The notes under the pieces are model-generated. The model was not told the origin of the DNA. It worked only from the letters and a program-made list of their open reading frames with translations, and ran no database searches. A program made the translations under genes and the position numbers. Positions 34,982 through 45,900 of a DNA stretch of 64,000 nt are shown here, piece after piece. Where the stretch lies: the NCBI GenBank assembly GCA_050741255.1, contig JBOIEQ010000002.1, positions 1 to 64,000 of the forward strand. The letters run 5' to 3'. How positions within the stretch are numbered: position 1 is the stretch's first letter; each line of letters starts with the position of its first letter. This DNA comes from CAZXNF01 sp050741255 (GTDB lineage Bacteria > Pseudomonadota > Gammaproteobacteria > Burkholderiales > SG8-41).

Positions 34982-36085
34982 ATGAAGATCAAGCGCATCG
35001 AGCCGATTCCCGTCAGCCTGCCGATGCTGAAGCCCATGAAGATGGCCGGCGTCGAAATCCGCGCCGCCGACAACCTGCTGGTGCGGCTGGAAACGGACAG
35101 CGGGCACGTCGGCTGGGGCGAGGCCGCCTCGGCGCCGAACATGACCGGGGAGACGGTCGAGGGCATGACGGCCGCCGCGCGCTGCATCGTGCCCGCGCTG
35201 GAAGGCCTGGCCGCGGAGAACGTCGCCGCCGTCGTCGCCGCCATGAAGCGCGCGATCTACGGCAACCTGGCGGGCAAATCCGCGATCGAAATGGCGCTGC
35301 ACGATGCCCTGGGACGCGCGGCCGGCAAGCCCGTGTACGAACTGCTGGGCGGCAAACGCCGCGATCGCGTACCCGTGCTGTGGCTGCTCGGCACCGGCAG
35401 CGCAGACGGCGACGTGGCAGAAGCGCGCGCCAAGCGGGATGCCGGGGTTATCGCCTACAAGATCAAGGTCGGCGTGGACGATCCGCTGCGCGATGCCGAG
35501 CGCACGCGCCGCATCTGCGACGCGCTGGGTGCCGGCCACCTGATTTCCGCCGACGCCAACCAGGGCTGGTCCGTCGAACAGGCCGTCGCCTACGTGAAAG
35601 CGGTCGCCGACACGCGACTGGATTTCTTCGAGCAGCCGGTGATGGGCGACGACCTCGCCGGGATGGCCACGGTGGCCGCGGCTAGCCGCGTGCTCATCGG
35701 CTTCGACGAAGGCGCGCACAGCCTCGCGGACATCGAACGCCACCACGCGATGAAAGCCGCAGCGGGCGTCAGTCTCAAGACGATCAAGCTCGGCGGCCTG
35801 CGGCCGGTGATGGACGCGGGCGCGTTGTGCGAACGACTTGGCATGAAGATCAACCTCGCCTGCAAGATCGCCGAATCGGGCATCGCCACATCGGGCGTAC
35901 TGCACCTCGCCGCGGCGCTGCCGTCGGTGGACTGGGGCGTCAGCCTGTCGAGCCAGTACCTGGCGGATGACGTGGTGCGGGCACCGCTGGCCATCGTCGA
36001 TGGGCACGCGCAGGTGCCGTCGGGCGCGGGCCTCGGCTTCGAGGTGGACGAGGCGAAGGTGCGGCGCTACACGCTGAAATGCTGA
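34982..36085 (+). CDS. Mandelate racemase/muconate cycloisomerase family enzyme
   Basis: 367 residues from ATG 34982; an upstream frame to 34931 is open but unlikely. An N-terminal capping domain precedes a TIM barrel with the enolase-superfamily residues: YKIKVG near residue 160 (catalytic Lys-x-Lys), DANQGW near 190 and FEQPV near 215 as metal ligands, FDEG near 241 and SLKTIKLGG near 262 with the opposite Lys. This pattern fits the muconate-lactonizing subgroup, which includes cycloisomerases, dipeptide epimerases and o-succinylbenzoate synthases. The substrate is unclear. Convergent with the HAD gene ten bases away. Confidence 0.88.
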   Translation: MKIKRIEPIPVSLPMLKPMKMAGVEIRAADNLLVRLETDSGHVGWGEAASAPNMTGETVEGMTAAARCIVPALEGLAAENVAAVVAAMKRAIYGNLAGKSAIEMALHDALGRAAGKPVYELLGGKRRDRVPVLWLLGTGSADGDVAEARAKRDAGVIAYKIKVGVDDPLRDAERTRRICDALGAGHLISADANQGWSVEQAVAYVKAVADTRLDFFEQPVMGDDLAGMATVAAASRVLIGFDEGAHSLADIERHHAMKAAAGVSLKTIKLGGLRPVMDAGALCERLGMKINLACKIAESGIATSGVLHLAAALPSVDWGVSLSSQYLADDVVRAPLAIVDGHAQVPSGAGLGFEVDEAKVRRYTLKC

Positions 36086-36095
36086 TCCGACCGAT

Positions 36096-36800
36096 CTACG
36101 CCAGCCGTTCCGCCAGTTCCTTGAAGTCCGCCACGATCAGGTCGGGCTGGTAGGGCCAGTTCCCGAACGGCCGTTTGCGGCGGTCGACGAACGCGGTGCG
36201 CATGCCCGCCGCCTTCGCACCCACGCAGTCGAAGGCGTGGTTGGCGACAAACAACACCTGGTCCATGGACACCCCCGTGATCTCTGCGGCCTTGGTGTAG
36301 GTCGCTACGTGCGGCTTGAACGCGCCCGCCACCGCCACTGAAATGATGTGGTCGAACGCGATGCCGTGGTACGGGCGCGCAGCTTCCAGCATGTCCGGGT
36401 CGCCGTTCGACAGCACCGCGAGCTTGTAGCGCGTGCGCAGACGGTCCATCGCCGCCGGCACGTCGGGGAACGGGCGCAGCTTTTCGATCTCCGCCACCAG
36501 TGCGCTCACCTCCTGGTCCGTGTGCGGAATCTCCGCCCGCGTCAGGGTGGTGTCGACCGAGATCTCGCCGATGCGGCGGTAGGTGATGTGCTCCCGGTGC
36601 AGCAGCCCGTCGATCATCGAGTTCTCGAAGTGGGTGCGGCGCCACCACGTCACGAAGGCATCGGGGCGCCCCTGCCAGCCCTTGCGCTTCAGATACGGGG
36701 TGACCGCCTCGATCAGGCCGCCCTGCATGTCCACGACCGTGCCGTACTGGTCGAACATCACCACTTTGGTCGAGTTTTTCAGTTCCGCGAGAGTTGTCAT
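36096..36800 (-). CDS. HAD-superfamily haloacid dehalogenase type II-like protein
   Basis: 234 residues from ATG 36800. FDQYGTVVD near residue 17 carries the nucleophilic Asp, VLSNGD near 127 the Ser, GAFKP near 158 the Lys, and VANHAFDCVGAKAAG near 183 the Asn and Asp of L-2-haloacid dehalogenases, though the Ser before that Asn is Ala here. It hydrolyses halo acids or, in many relatives, phosphate esters. It starts five bases after the DppC-like permease ends and may be co-transcribed with the ABC transporter. Confidence 0.83.
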   Translation of the reverse strand: MTTLAELKNSTKVVMFDQYGTVVDMQGGLIEAVTPYLKRKGWQGRPDAFVTWWRRTHFENSMIDGLLHREHITYRRIGEISVDTTLTRAEIPHTDQEVSALVAEIEKLRPFPDVPAAMDRLRTRYKLAVLSNGDPDMLEAARPYHGIAFDHIISVAVAGAFKPHVATYTKAAEITGVSMDQVLFVANHAFDCVGAKAAGMRTAFVDRRKRPFGNWPYQPDLIVADFKELAERLA

Positions 36801-36805
36801 TGGCT

Positions 36806-37693
36806 CTAGAGTTTGATCTTCGGGTCGAGCCAGTCGCGCAGGCTGTCGCCGAAGAGGTTGAACGCGAACACCGCGAGACTGATCGCGATGCCCGGAAAGA
36901 TGATCATCCAGGGCGCCTGCTGGTAGAAGTCCGCCGCCGATCCCGACAGCATCAGGCCCCACGACGGCGTCGGTTCGGTGACGCCGAGGCCGAGGAAGGA
37001 CAGCGAGGCCTCGGCGAGGATGGCCTGCGCCACGAACGCCGTCAGCATGATGAGGTACGGCGCAACCACGTTCGGCGCGATGTGCCGGAAGATGATGCGG
37101 GTGTGCGAGAACCCGGCCGTGCGCGCGGCATCGATGTAGGGCATCTCGCGGATCGACAGCGCCGAGGCGCGCACCACGCGCGCCACCTTGGGCACCATCG
37201 GCAGGCCGATCGCGACCACCAGGTTCACGTCGACGCCGAGTACCACGTTCTTGCCGAGGATCGCGACCACCGTGATCGCCAGCACGATGATCGGAAAGGA
37301 CAGCAGCACGTCCATCACGCGCTGGATCGCCATGTCGGTGCGGCCGCCGAAATAGGCGGACACGATGCCGATCACGGCGCCGAGCGTCGCCCCCCAGAAC
37401 GACGCGAGAAAGCCCACCGCGAGCGCGGTGCGCGCGCCGTAGATGATGCGCGAGAGCACGTCGCGCCCGAAGGAGTCGGTGCCCAGCCAGTGCGCGCGCG
37501 AGGGCGCGGCCAGCATCGATGCGTAATCCACGGTCAGCGGATCGTACGGCGCCACCCACGGCGCGAAGAGCGCGCATACCGCCATCAGCACGATGAAGAC
37601 CAGCCCCGCCGCACCGAGCGACTGCTGGCCGATGAAGCGCAGCACCGGATGGCGGCGCTTGGGGACGGTGTAGGTGGTGGCGGTTGTTGTCAT
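36806..37693 (-). CDS. Dipeptide-type ABC transporter permease (DppC-like)
   Basis: 295 residues from ATG 37693; longer frames run into the hairpin repeat at 37733 and are rejected. Six transmembrane helices, an N-terminal cytoplasmic tail, HWLGTDSFGRDVLSRIIYGAR near residue 70 (partly quoted) and the EAA loop EASLSFLGLGVTEPTPSWG-type coupling segment are hallmarks of DppC/OppC. It pairs with the DppB-like permease upstream to form the channel for a peptide or similar solute. Confidence 0.92.
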   Translation of the reverse strand: MTTTATTYTVPKRRHPVLRFIGQQSLGAAGLVFIVLMAVCALFAPWVAPYDPLTVDYASMLAAPSRAHWLGTDSFGRDVLSRIIYGARTALAVGFLASFWGATLGAVIGIVSAYFGGRTDMAIQRVMDVLLSFPIIVLAITVVAILGKNVVLGVDVNLVVAIGLPMVPKVARVVRASALSIREMPYIDAARTAGFSHTRIIFRHIAPNVVAPYLIMLTAFVAQAILAEASLSFLGLGVTEPTPSWGLMLSGSAADFYQQAPWMIIFPGIAISLAVFAFNLFGDSLRDWLDPKIKL

Positions 37694-37732
37694 GTGAGGC
37701 TGGATCACCGCAGCTGCCAACACCGGAGAAGG

Positions 37733-37813
37733 TAATGGGTAATGGGTAATGGGTAATGGGAACAACCCCGGCGCCGGTGCTTACTCATCACCCATGACTC
37801 ATTACTCATCACC
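37733..37813. repeat. Tandem-arm hairpin (7-base units, taatggg)
   Basis: Four perfect copies of taatggg (37733-37760) face ttactcatcacccatgactc and onwards (37781-37813), whose complement is a heptad array tgatgag, taatgag, tcatggg, tgatgag. It separates the two permease genes of the ABC operon. Confidence 0.85.
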
Positions 37814-37817
37814 ACGC

Positions 37818-38765
37818 TCAGCGGTAGCGGATCCGCGGGTCGAACACCGCGTAGAGCAGGTCGATCGCGAAGTTGATGAGCACGAAGAACACCGCGACCA
37901 GCAGGACGAGCGCCTGGATCATGGTGTAGTCCCCGCGCGAGACGGCCTGCACGAACAGTTTGCCGATGCCGTTCAGGTTGAACACCTGTTCCGTCACCAC
38001 CAGCCCGCCGATCAGGAAGGCGAACTCGAGCCCGACCACGGTGATGACCGGCAGCAGCGCGTTGCGCATGGCGTGGCGCGCCACCACCAGCCGCTCGTAG
38101 ACGCCCTTGGCGCGGGCGGTGCGGATGTAATCCTCCTGCAGGACTTCGAGGATGGAGGACCGCATCATCCGCGTGGCCACCGAGGAGTAGCGGTAGCCCA
38201 CGGCGATGGCCGGCCAGATGAGCTGCGACAGATTGGCCCAGGGATCCTCGCGGAACGGCGTGAAGGTCAGCGGCGGGATCCACGAGAAGTAGGTCAGCAG
38301 CAGCAGGATGATGATCATGCCGAGCCAGAACGACGGCACCGCCAGCCCGGCGATCGAGAACACGCGGATGGACTGGTCGATCCAGGTGTCCTTGAAGATC
38401 GCCGACAGGGTGCCTAAGGGCAGCGCCAGCAGGATGGCGAGAATGGTCGCCATCACCGCCACCTGCAGGGACAGCTCGAGCCGGATGCCGATCTCGTAGG
38501 CCACCGGCTTGCCGGTCCACATCGAGTAGCCGAAGTCCCCCTGCAGGATGCCGCCGAACCATTTCACGAACTGGATCGCCACCGGCCGGTCGAGGCCCAG
38601 CCGCGCCCGCTCCTCTTCCACCACGTGCTTCGGCACGTTGGCGCCCTCGAGCATGATCTGCACCGGATCGCCCGGCATCGCCCGCAGCATGAAGAACACC
38701 AGCAGCGCGACCCCGATCAGCGTCGGGATCATCAGCAGCAGGCGTTGGGCGATGTAGCGCAGCAT
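37818..38765 (-). CDS. Dipeptide-type ABC transporter permease (DppB-like)
   Basis: 315 residues. MLRYIAQRLLLMIPTLIGV is the standard DppB/OppB first helix and RAMPGDP follows. Six helices in all, with a large periplasmic segment after the first. The EAA-type loop is seen as RTARAKGVYERLVVARHAMRN (partly). It forms the inner-membrane pore with the DppC-like protein. It lies between two tandem-arm hairpins, at 37733-37813 and 38771-38844. Confidence 0.92.
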   Translation of the reverse strand: MLRYIAQRLLLMIPTLIGVALLVFFMLRAMPGDPVQIMLEGANVPKHVVEEERARLGLDRPVAIQFVKWFGGILQGDFGYSMWTGKPVAYEIGIRLELSLQVAVMATILAILLALPLGTLSAIFKDTWIDQSIRVFSIAGLAVPSFWLGMIIILLLLTYFSWIPPLTFTPFREDPWANLSQLIWPAIAVGYRYSSVATRMMRSSILEVLQEDYIRTARAKGVYERLVVARHAMRNALLPVITVVGLEFAFLIGGLVVTEQVFNLNGIGKLFVQAVSRGDYTMIQALVLLVAVFFVLINFAIDLLYAVFDPRIRYR

Positions 38766-38770
38766 GGGTT

Positions 38771-38844
38771 GCGTGAGGCGTCAGGCGTGAAGCGTGAGGG
38801 GTAACGGTCTGGATCGCCTCACCCCTCCCGCCTCACTCCTCACC
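38771..38844. repeat. Tandem-arm hairpin (7-base units, gcgtgag)
   Basis: Units gcgtgag, gcgtcag, gcgtgaa, gcgtgag (38771-38798) face cgcctcacccctcccgcctc and onwards (38815-38844), the complement of ggtgagg, agtgagg, cgggagg, ggtgagg. It fills the gap between the receptor stop and the DppB-like start. Confidence 0.82.
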
Positions 38845-38846
38845 GA

Positions 38847-40439
38847 TTACTGGTCCAGCCATACGTCCGTCAGGTCCTGCCCCACGTAATGCGAGGGCGT
38901 CATTTGCCAGCCCTTCAGCTTGCGGTTCAGCACGATGATGCGGTGCCACCAGATGGTGGGAACGGTGTAGGCCTGCTCCAGCGCGCGCTTCTCGAACTCG
39001 CGCAGCAGCGCGGTGCGCTTCTTCTTGTCGAGCTCGCCGGACTGCTTGTCGTAGAGGTCGTCCAGCACACGGTCGGTCTGGCCCGCGTAGTTGATGGCCG
39101 ACTTGTCGTGCGAGAGGAACTTCTGCAGCTGCAGGTTGGGCTCGTCCATGTAATCGCAGTTGAAATCGAGCGCGGCGTCGAAGGTCGGGTTGTCGCGCTG
39201 CTGCGCGGCCAGATACAGGCGCGTTTCGAGCTGCTCGTGCTTGACGTTGACGCCGAGCTGCCGCCACTGGTCGATCAGGAACACGCCGACCGGCGTGTAC
39301 GGCATCGCCACGTTGCGATTGGTCAGCGTGAAGGTGAGGTTGGGAACACCGGCGTCGGCCAGCAGCTTCTTCGCTTCCGCCCGCGACGCATTGATGTCCT
39401 TCGCGAAGCCCGGCAGCTTGACGAGTTCCGCTTCCGGCAATGCGTACTCGTAACCCGGCCGCAGCAGGCCGCCGACATGCCGCACCAGCGCCACCTTGGA
39501 CAGCGCCTCGGCGCCGGCCCAGCGGTCGATGGCGAGCGACAGCGCCTTGCGCACGCGCGGGTCGTCGAAGGGCTTCTTCCTGGTGTTGAACGTCACCACC
39601 AGGCTGCACACCCACGGCGACTCCATCACCACCGCCTTGTCGCCCAGGGTCTTCACGATGCGGTCGCGGTCCGCCGGCGAATGGCCGCGGAATTCCGCGA
39701 GCACTTCGCCCGCCGACAGCGCGTTGACCATCGGCGCACCCTGCGTGAAGAGCGCCATGAAACCATTCAGGTACGGCTTGCCCTTCTCAAAATAGCCGTC
39801 GAAGCGCTTGCCGGTCCAGTGCGAACCGGCGACGTGCTCGACGAAGGTGAAGGGCCCGGTGCCCATGACGTTGCGCTCGGGCCAGCGCGGGTCCTGCTTC
39901 AGCTTCGCCGCGCTGTAGACGCAGTCCCAGGGGCTCGCGAAGTTCGCCAGCATCGAGGCGTTGGGCTTTTTCAGCTTGAACACGACCGTGAGCGGATCGG
40001 GCGTGTCGATGGTCGCGATGTCGGCGTAACCCTCCTCGCGCAGCGACCTGACGCCCGGCGGCGGCTTGCGGATGCGGTCGTAGGTCGCCTTGATGTCCTC
40101 AGAGGTGAAATTCGAGCCGTCGTGGAACTTGACGCCTTTCTTCAGCTTGAAGGTATAGGTCAGCCCGTCCTTGGACACCGTCCACGACTCGGCAAGGTCA
40201 CCCTTCACCGAGGGATACTTCGCGGTGTCGAACTTGAGCAGCGTCGAGTAGTGCGGGCGCACCGGGTGGATGAACGCGAACGACGACTGCGCGTGGCAAT
40301 CGTAGTTCGGCGGCTCCGCACCGACCGCGAACTTGAGCAGACCGCCCGGAACGGGCGTCTGGGCGAACGCGGCTCCCGTCCCGGCGCCGAGCATGAGGGC
40401 AAGGGCAATCGCGGCAATCCCCATCCAGGTATGTTTCAT
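38847..40439 (-). CDS. Family 5 extracellular solute-binding protein (DppA-like)
   Basis: 530 residues. The signal peptide spans about residues 1-26 (LGAGTGAAFAQTP). GDLAESWTVSKDGLTYTFKL near residue 70 and FHDGSNFTSEDIKATYDRI near residue 105 are the SBP_bac_5 signatures. It captures peptides, nickel, glutathione or other solutes in the periplasm for the DppBC-like channel. The gene order ATPase, receptor, permease B, permease C is less common than receptor-first. Ligand not predictable from sequence. Confidence 0.93.
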   Translation of the reverse strand: MKHTWMGIAAIALALMLGAGTGAAFAQTPVPGGLLKFAVGAEPPNYDCHAQSSFAFIHPVRPHYSTLLKFDTAKYPSVKGDLAESWTVSKDGLTYTFKLKKGVKFHDGSNFTSEDIKATYDRIRKPPPGVRSLREEGYADIATIDTPDPLTVVFKLKKPNASMLANFASPWDCVYSAAKLKQDPRWPERNVMGTGPFTFVEHVAGSHWTGKRFDGYFEKGKPYLNGFMALFTQGAPMVNALSAGEVLAEFRGHSPADRDRIVKTLGDKAVVMESPWVCSLVVTFNTRKKPFDDPRVRKALSLAIDRWAGAEALSKVALVRHVGGLLRPGYEYALPEAELVKLPGFAKDINASRAEAKKLLADAGVPNLTFTLTNRNVAMPYTPVGVFLIDQWRQLGVNVKHEQLETRLYLAAQQRDNPTFDAALDFNCDYMDEPNLQLQKFLSHDKSAINYAGQTDRVLDDLYDKQSGELDKKKRTALLREFEKRALEQAYTVPTIWWHRIIVLNRKLKGWQMTPSHYVGQDLTDVWLDQ

Positions 40440-40479
40440 GGCTCCTCCTTCGTTCGTTGTTTGCAGTGCGGAAACAGGG

Positions 40480-42570
<2,091 letters not shown>

Positions 42571-42640
42571 GATGAGCGTCTCGTTGTGGTGATGAAACCG
42601 CCCGCAGGCTAGGGGGTGCCCGCGGGTGTGTCAAGCCGGA

Positions 42641-45562
42641 TCAGGCAAGCGCGGCAGCGAGGACTTTCGCGACGTGGATGGCGTCCCGACCAGCGCCGTC
42701 GTGGATCTGGTGCCGGCAACTCGTGCCGTCAGCAATCAGTAAGGTTTCGGCGGCGGCCTCGCGCACCGCCGGCAGCAGGCTCGCTTCGGCCATTTTCATG
42801 GACACGTCGTAGTGATCGGCGTCGAAGCCGAAGCTGCCCGCCATGCCGCAGCAACTCGACTCGACGGTCTTCACCTCGAGCCCGGGTACCAGCTTCAGCA
42901 CGCGCTCCACCGCCGGCATCGCGGCGAACGCTTTCTGGTGGCAGTGGCCGTGCAGCAGCGCCTGCTTTTCCGGCAGGGGCTTGAGCTTGAGGTCGAGGCG
43001 ACCCGCGGCGTGTTCGCGCGCGAGAAACTCCTCGAACAGCATCGCCTGCGCGGCAAGCCTTGTCGCGTCTTCTCCCGGCAGCATGGAGAGAAATTCGTCG
43101 CGCAGTCCGAGGATGCAGGAGGGTTCCAGCCCGATGATGGGGATGCCACGCTCGACGTAGGGCATCAGCGCCGCGAGCGTGCGCCGCGCCTCGGCCTTCG
43201 CTTCATCGACCAGCCCGGTAGCGAGAAAGGTGCGACCGCAGCACAGCGGGCGGGCCCCGTCCTCCGCGCGTGCCACATGCACCTGGTAGCCCGCCGCTTC
43301 CAGCACGCGGAGCGCCGCGCGCAGATTGTCCGGTTCGAAGCTGTTGTTGAAGGTGTCCGCGAACAGCACGACTTCGCCCGCGCCCTGGCCCGGGCGTGCC
43401 GTGCGTTGACCATCAAGGAAGGGATCGCCGCGCCACCGCGGCAGGCCGCGCTTCGCGGAAAAGCCCAGCAGCGTCTCGGACAGCGCGGCGAGCCCTGGAA
43501 TCGTGTCGCGCAGATTGAATAGCCACGGGAGGCGCGCGCCCCACGCGGCGTAGCGCGGCAGGAAGGCGACGAGCCGGTCCCTGAGGCTGAGACCATGACG
43601 CTTGCGGTAGTGATACAGGAACTCCGTCTTCATCTTCGCCATGTCCACGCCGGTCGGACATTCGCGCTTGCACCCCTTGCACTGCACGCACAGGTCCATC
43701 GCGTCGCGCACGTCGTCGGAAAGTAGCGCGTCCGGGCCGAGTTGGCCGGAAATGGCGAGCCGCAGCGTATTCGCGCGGCCGCGCGTGAGGTCCTTCTCGT
43801 TGCCGGTGGCGCGGAACGACGGACACATCGTGCCCGCGTCGAACTTGCGGCAGTGGCCGTTGTTGTTGCACATCTCGACGGCCTTGTCGAAGCCGCCCCA
43901 CTCGCTCCAGTCGAGCGCGGTGGCGATCTTCGGCACGGTGTAGCCGGGCTTGAAGCGGAACAGCGTGCGGTCGTCCTGCTTGGACGGATGCACGATCTTG
44001 CCGGGGTTGAGCAGCCCCTTCGGGTCGAAGATCCCCTTGATCTCCTCGAACGCGGCGACGAGCTTGGGCCCGTAGAAAGGCGCGATCCATTCGGAGCGCA
44101 CCAGGCCGTCGCCATGCTCGCCGGAGTAGGCGCCCTTGTATTCTTTCACCAGCTCGGCGGCCTCCTCGGCGATGGCCCGCATTTTTCCGGCCCCATCGTC
44201 GCGCATGTTGAGGATGGGCCGCACGTGCAGTGTGCCGACGGACGCGTGCGCGTACCAGGTGCCGCGCGTGCCGTGCTTTTCGAAGACACTCGTCAGGCGT
44301 TCGGTGTACGCGGCGAGATGTTCGAGCGGCACCGCGCAGTCCTCGATGAAGGACACGGGTTTGCCGTCGCCCTTCATCGACATCATGATGTTGAGGCCGG
44401 CCTTGCGCACCTCCCAGAAGTCGCGTTGCACAGCCGGATCGATCACCTCGACCACGCTGCCGGGCAGGCCGAAGTCCGCCATCAGTTCGACCAGTTGTTT
44501 CAGCTTCGCGAGCTGCTCGTCGCGGTTCTCGCCGGCAAACTCCACCAGCAGGATCGCGTCCGGGTCGCCTTTCACGCACTGGTCGACGATGGGCCGGAAC
44601 GCGGGGTTGGAGCGTGCGAGCCCGATCATCGTGCGGTCCACCAGTTCCACGGCGACCGGCTTCAGTTGCACGATCTGCTGCGGCGCCTCCATCGCGCGGT
44701 AGAACGTCGGGAAATGGCAGATGCCGAGCGTCTTGTGCTTCGGCAGCGGCGACAGATTGAGATGCAGCCGCTTCGAATACGCCAGGGTGCCTTCGGAGCC
44801 GACCAGCAGGTGCGCCATGTTGAAAGCGGGCGCCGCGAGCATATCGAGGTTGTAGCCGGCGACCTTGCGCAGCACTTTCGGATAGCGGTGTTCGATCTCC
44901 TCGGCCTCGCGCACGAAGATGCCGCGGATCTTCTGCACCAGCTCGCGGTAACCCGCGGGGCCGCCGAGCTGCGACAGGTCCGCCGGCACGTCGCCGAAGG
45001 CATACTCCGCGCCGTCGGCCATCACCGCCTCGATCCCGGCGACGTTGTGCACCATGTTGCCGTACTGAATGGAACGCGAACCGCAGGAGTTGTTGCCGGC
45101 CATGCCGCCGAGCGTCGCCTGCGCGCTGGTGGACACGTCCACCGGATACCACAGGCCGTGCGGCTTGAGGTGCGCGTTCAGATGATCGAGCACCATGCCG
45201 GGCTGCACGACGGCGACCTTGCTGTCCTGGTCAAAGCTGACGAGCCGGTTCAGATACTTTGAGTGGTCGATGACCAGCGCCGCACCGACGGTCTGCCCGC
45301 ATTGCGACGTGCCGCCGCCGCGCGGCAGCACCGGGATGCCCTCCTCCACGGCGATCTGCAGCGCGATCTGCGCGTCGCGTTCGGTCTTCGGCACCACCAC
45401 GCCAACGGGCTCGATCTGGTAGATCGAGGCGTCGGTCGAGTAACGGCCGCGCGAAGCAGCGTCGAACAGGACTTCGCCTTCCAGTTCGCGCTTCAGCCGC
45501 TGCGCGAGCGCACTGTCGTCGGCACGGGGATGCAGGCGGAGGGGATGGACGGGCGCGTTCAT
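42641..45562 (-). CDS. FAD-linked and Fe-S 2-hydroxyacid dehydrogenase (GlcD/Dld-YdiJ type)
   Basis: 973 residues from ATG 45562; the frame stays open to 45718 only because it enters the MITE-like element. The FAD_binding_4 domain (residues ~50-200) contains PRGGGTSQCGQTVG and TLGGMAGNNSCGSRS. An FAD-oxidase C-terminal domain follows, then CVQCKGCKRECPTGVDM near 665 for a 4Fe-4S cluster, and two CCG modules (CCGRTFL near 815, SSCCGMAGSFGF near 930). YdiJ-like proteins oxidise D-2-hydroxyglutarate; relatives use D-lactate or glycolate. It is divergent from a glyoxylate-type aminotransferase, which favours glycolate or a related acid (inference). Confidence 0.87.
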   Translation of the reverse strand: MNAPVHPLRLHPRADDSALAQRLKRELEGEVLFDAASRGRYSTDASIYQIEPVGVVVPKTERDAQIALQIAVEEGIPVLPRGGGTSQCGQTVGAALVIDHSKYLNRLVSFDQDSKVAVVQPGMVLDHLNAHLKPHGLWYPVDVSTSAQATLGGMAGNNSCGSRSIQYGNMVHNVAGIEAVMADGAEYAFGDVPADLSQLGGPAGYRELVQKIRGIFVREAEEIEHRYPKVLRKVAGYNLDMLAAPAFNMAHLLVGSEGTLAYSKRLHLNLSPLPKHKTLGICHFPTFYRAMEAPQQIVQLKPVAVELVDRTMIGLARSNPAFRPIVDQCVKGDPDAILLVEFAGENRDEQLAKLKQLVELMADFGLPGSVVEVIDPAVQRDFWEVRKAGLNIMMSMKGDGKPVSFIEDCAVPLEHLAAYTERLTSVFEKHGTRGTWYAHASVGTLHVRPILNMRDDGAGKMRAIAEEAAELVKEYKGAYSGEHGDGLVRSEWIAPFYGPKLVAAFEEIKGIFDPKGLLNPGKIVHPSKQDDRTLFRFKPGYTVPKIATALDWSEWGGFDKAVEMCNNNGHCRKFDAGTMCPSFRATGNEKDLTRGRANTLRLAISGQLGPDALLSDDVRDAMDLCVQCKGCKRECPTGVDMAKMKTEFLYHYRKRHGLSLRDRLVAFLPRYAAWGARLPWLFNLRDTIPGLAALSETLLGFSAKRGLPRWRGDPFLDGQRTARPGQGAGEVVLFADTFNNSFEPDNLRAALRVLEAAGYQVHVARAEDGARPLCCGRTFLATGLVDEAKAEARRTLAALMPYVERGIPIIGLEPSCILGLRDEFLSMLPGEDATRLAAQAMLFEEFLAREHAAGRLDLKLKPLPEKQALLHGHCHQKAFAAMPAVERVLKLVPGLEVKTVESSCCGMAGSFGFDADHYDVSMKMAEASLLPAVREAAAETLLIADGTSCRHQIHDGAGRDAIHVAKVLAAALA

Positions 45563-45600
45563 GCCGCGGAATGATAACCGTATCGCACACTGAAGCGCCT

Positions 45601-45867
45601 CAGAGCGCCTAACAGCGTGAAACGCACGTGCGCTGTCACGGGTTTGGCTCAGGGCGAGGCATCTGCCACCGGCCGTATGGGGTATACGGTCAAGGCAGAT
45701 AACGACGCCATGGGCCAAACTCGTGCCAGCCCGGAGGGTTACGGCCAGAATCGCCGCTCACTTTGTCGCCCTCCGGGGGCCGTATTGACATACGCCCCCC
45801 ATCGGGCTTCGCGTGCCCGACAATTCTGGCCGTAACGCACGCGCGTTTCACACTGTTAGGTGCTCTA
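45601..45867. mobile_element. Second MITE-like element with ~32-bp imperfect terminal inverted repeats
   Basis: Arms 45601-45632 (cagagcgcctaacagcgtga and on) and 45836-45867 (ending cactgttaggtgctcta) match at about 28 of 32 positions. The 267-bp unit contains no credible gene. It fills most of the 338-base divergent promoter region between the dehydrogenase and the aminotransferase, so it may supply or disturb their promoters. The termini differ from those of the element at 25610-25871, though the size is similar. No clear target duplication was seen. Confidence 0.65.
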
Positions 45868-45900
45868 AGCTACCATCGCGCTCCACGCTCAGGAGCTGCC

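Noticed and set aside
33611..36007. A 798-codon open frame on the minus strand crossing three genes
   Set aside because: It runs antisense to the enolase-superfamily gene and out of frame with the Bug and SMP-30 genes, all of which show full family motifs. Long empty frames are expected at this GC content.
37733..37760. Four taatggg copies as a CRISPR or phase-variation tract
   Set aside because: The units are contiguous with no spacers and lie between genes, with a matching inverted array; they belong to the hairpin family.
43413..45152. A 579-codon minus-strand frame inside the FAD/Fe-S dehydrogenase
   Set aside because: Arg- and Ala-rich composition without motifs, in another frame of a well-supported gene.
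45563..45718. N-terminal extension of the dehydrogenase
   Set aside because: The extra codons lie in the MITE-like element; the family start fits ATG 45562.
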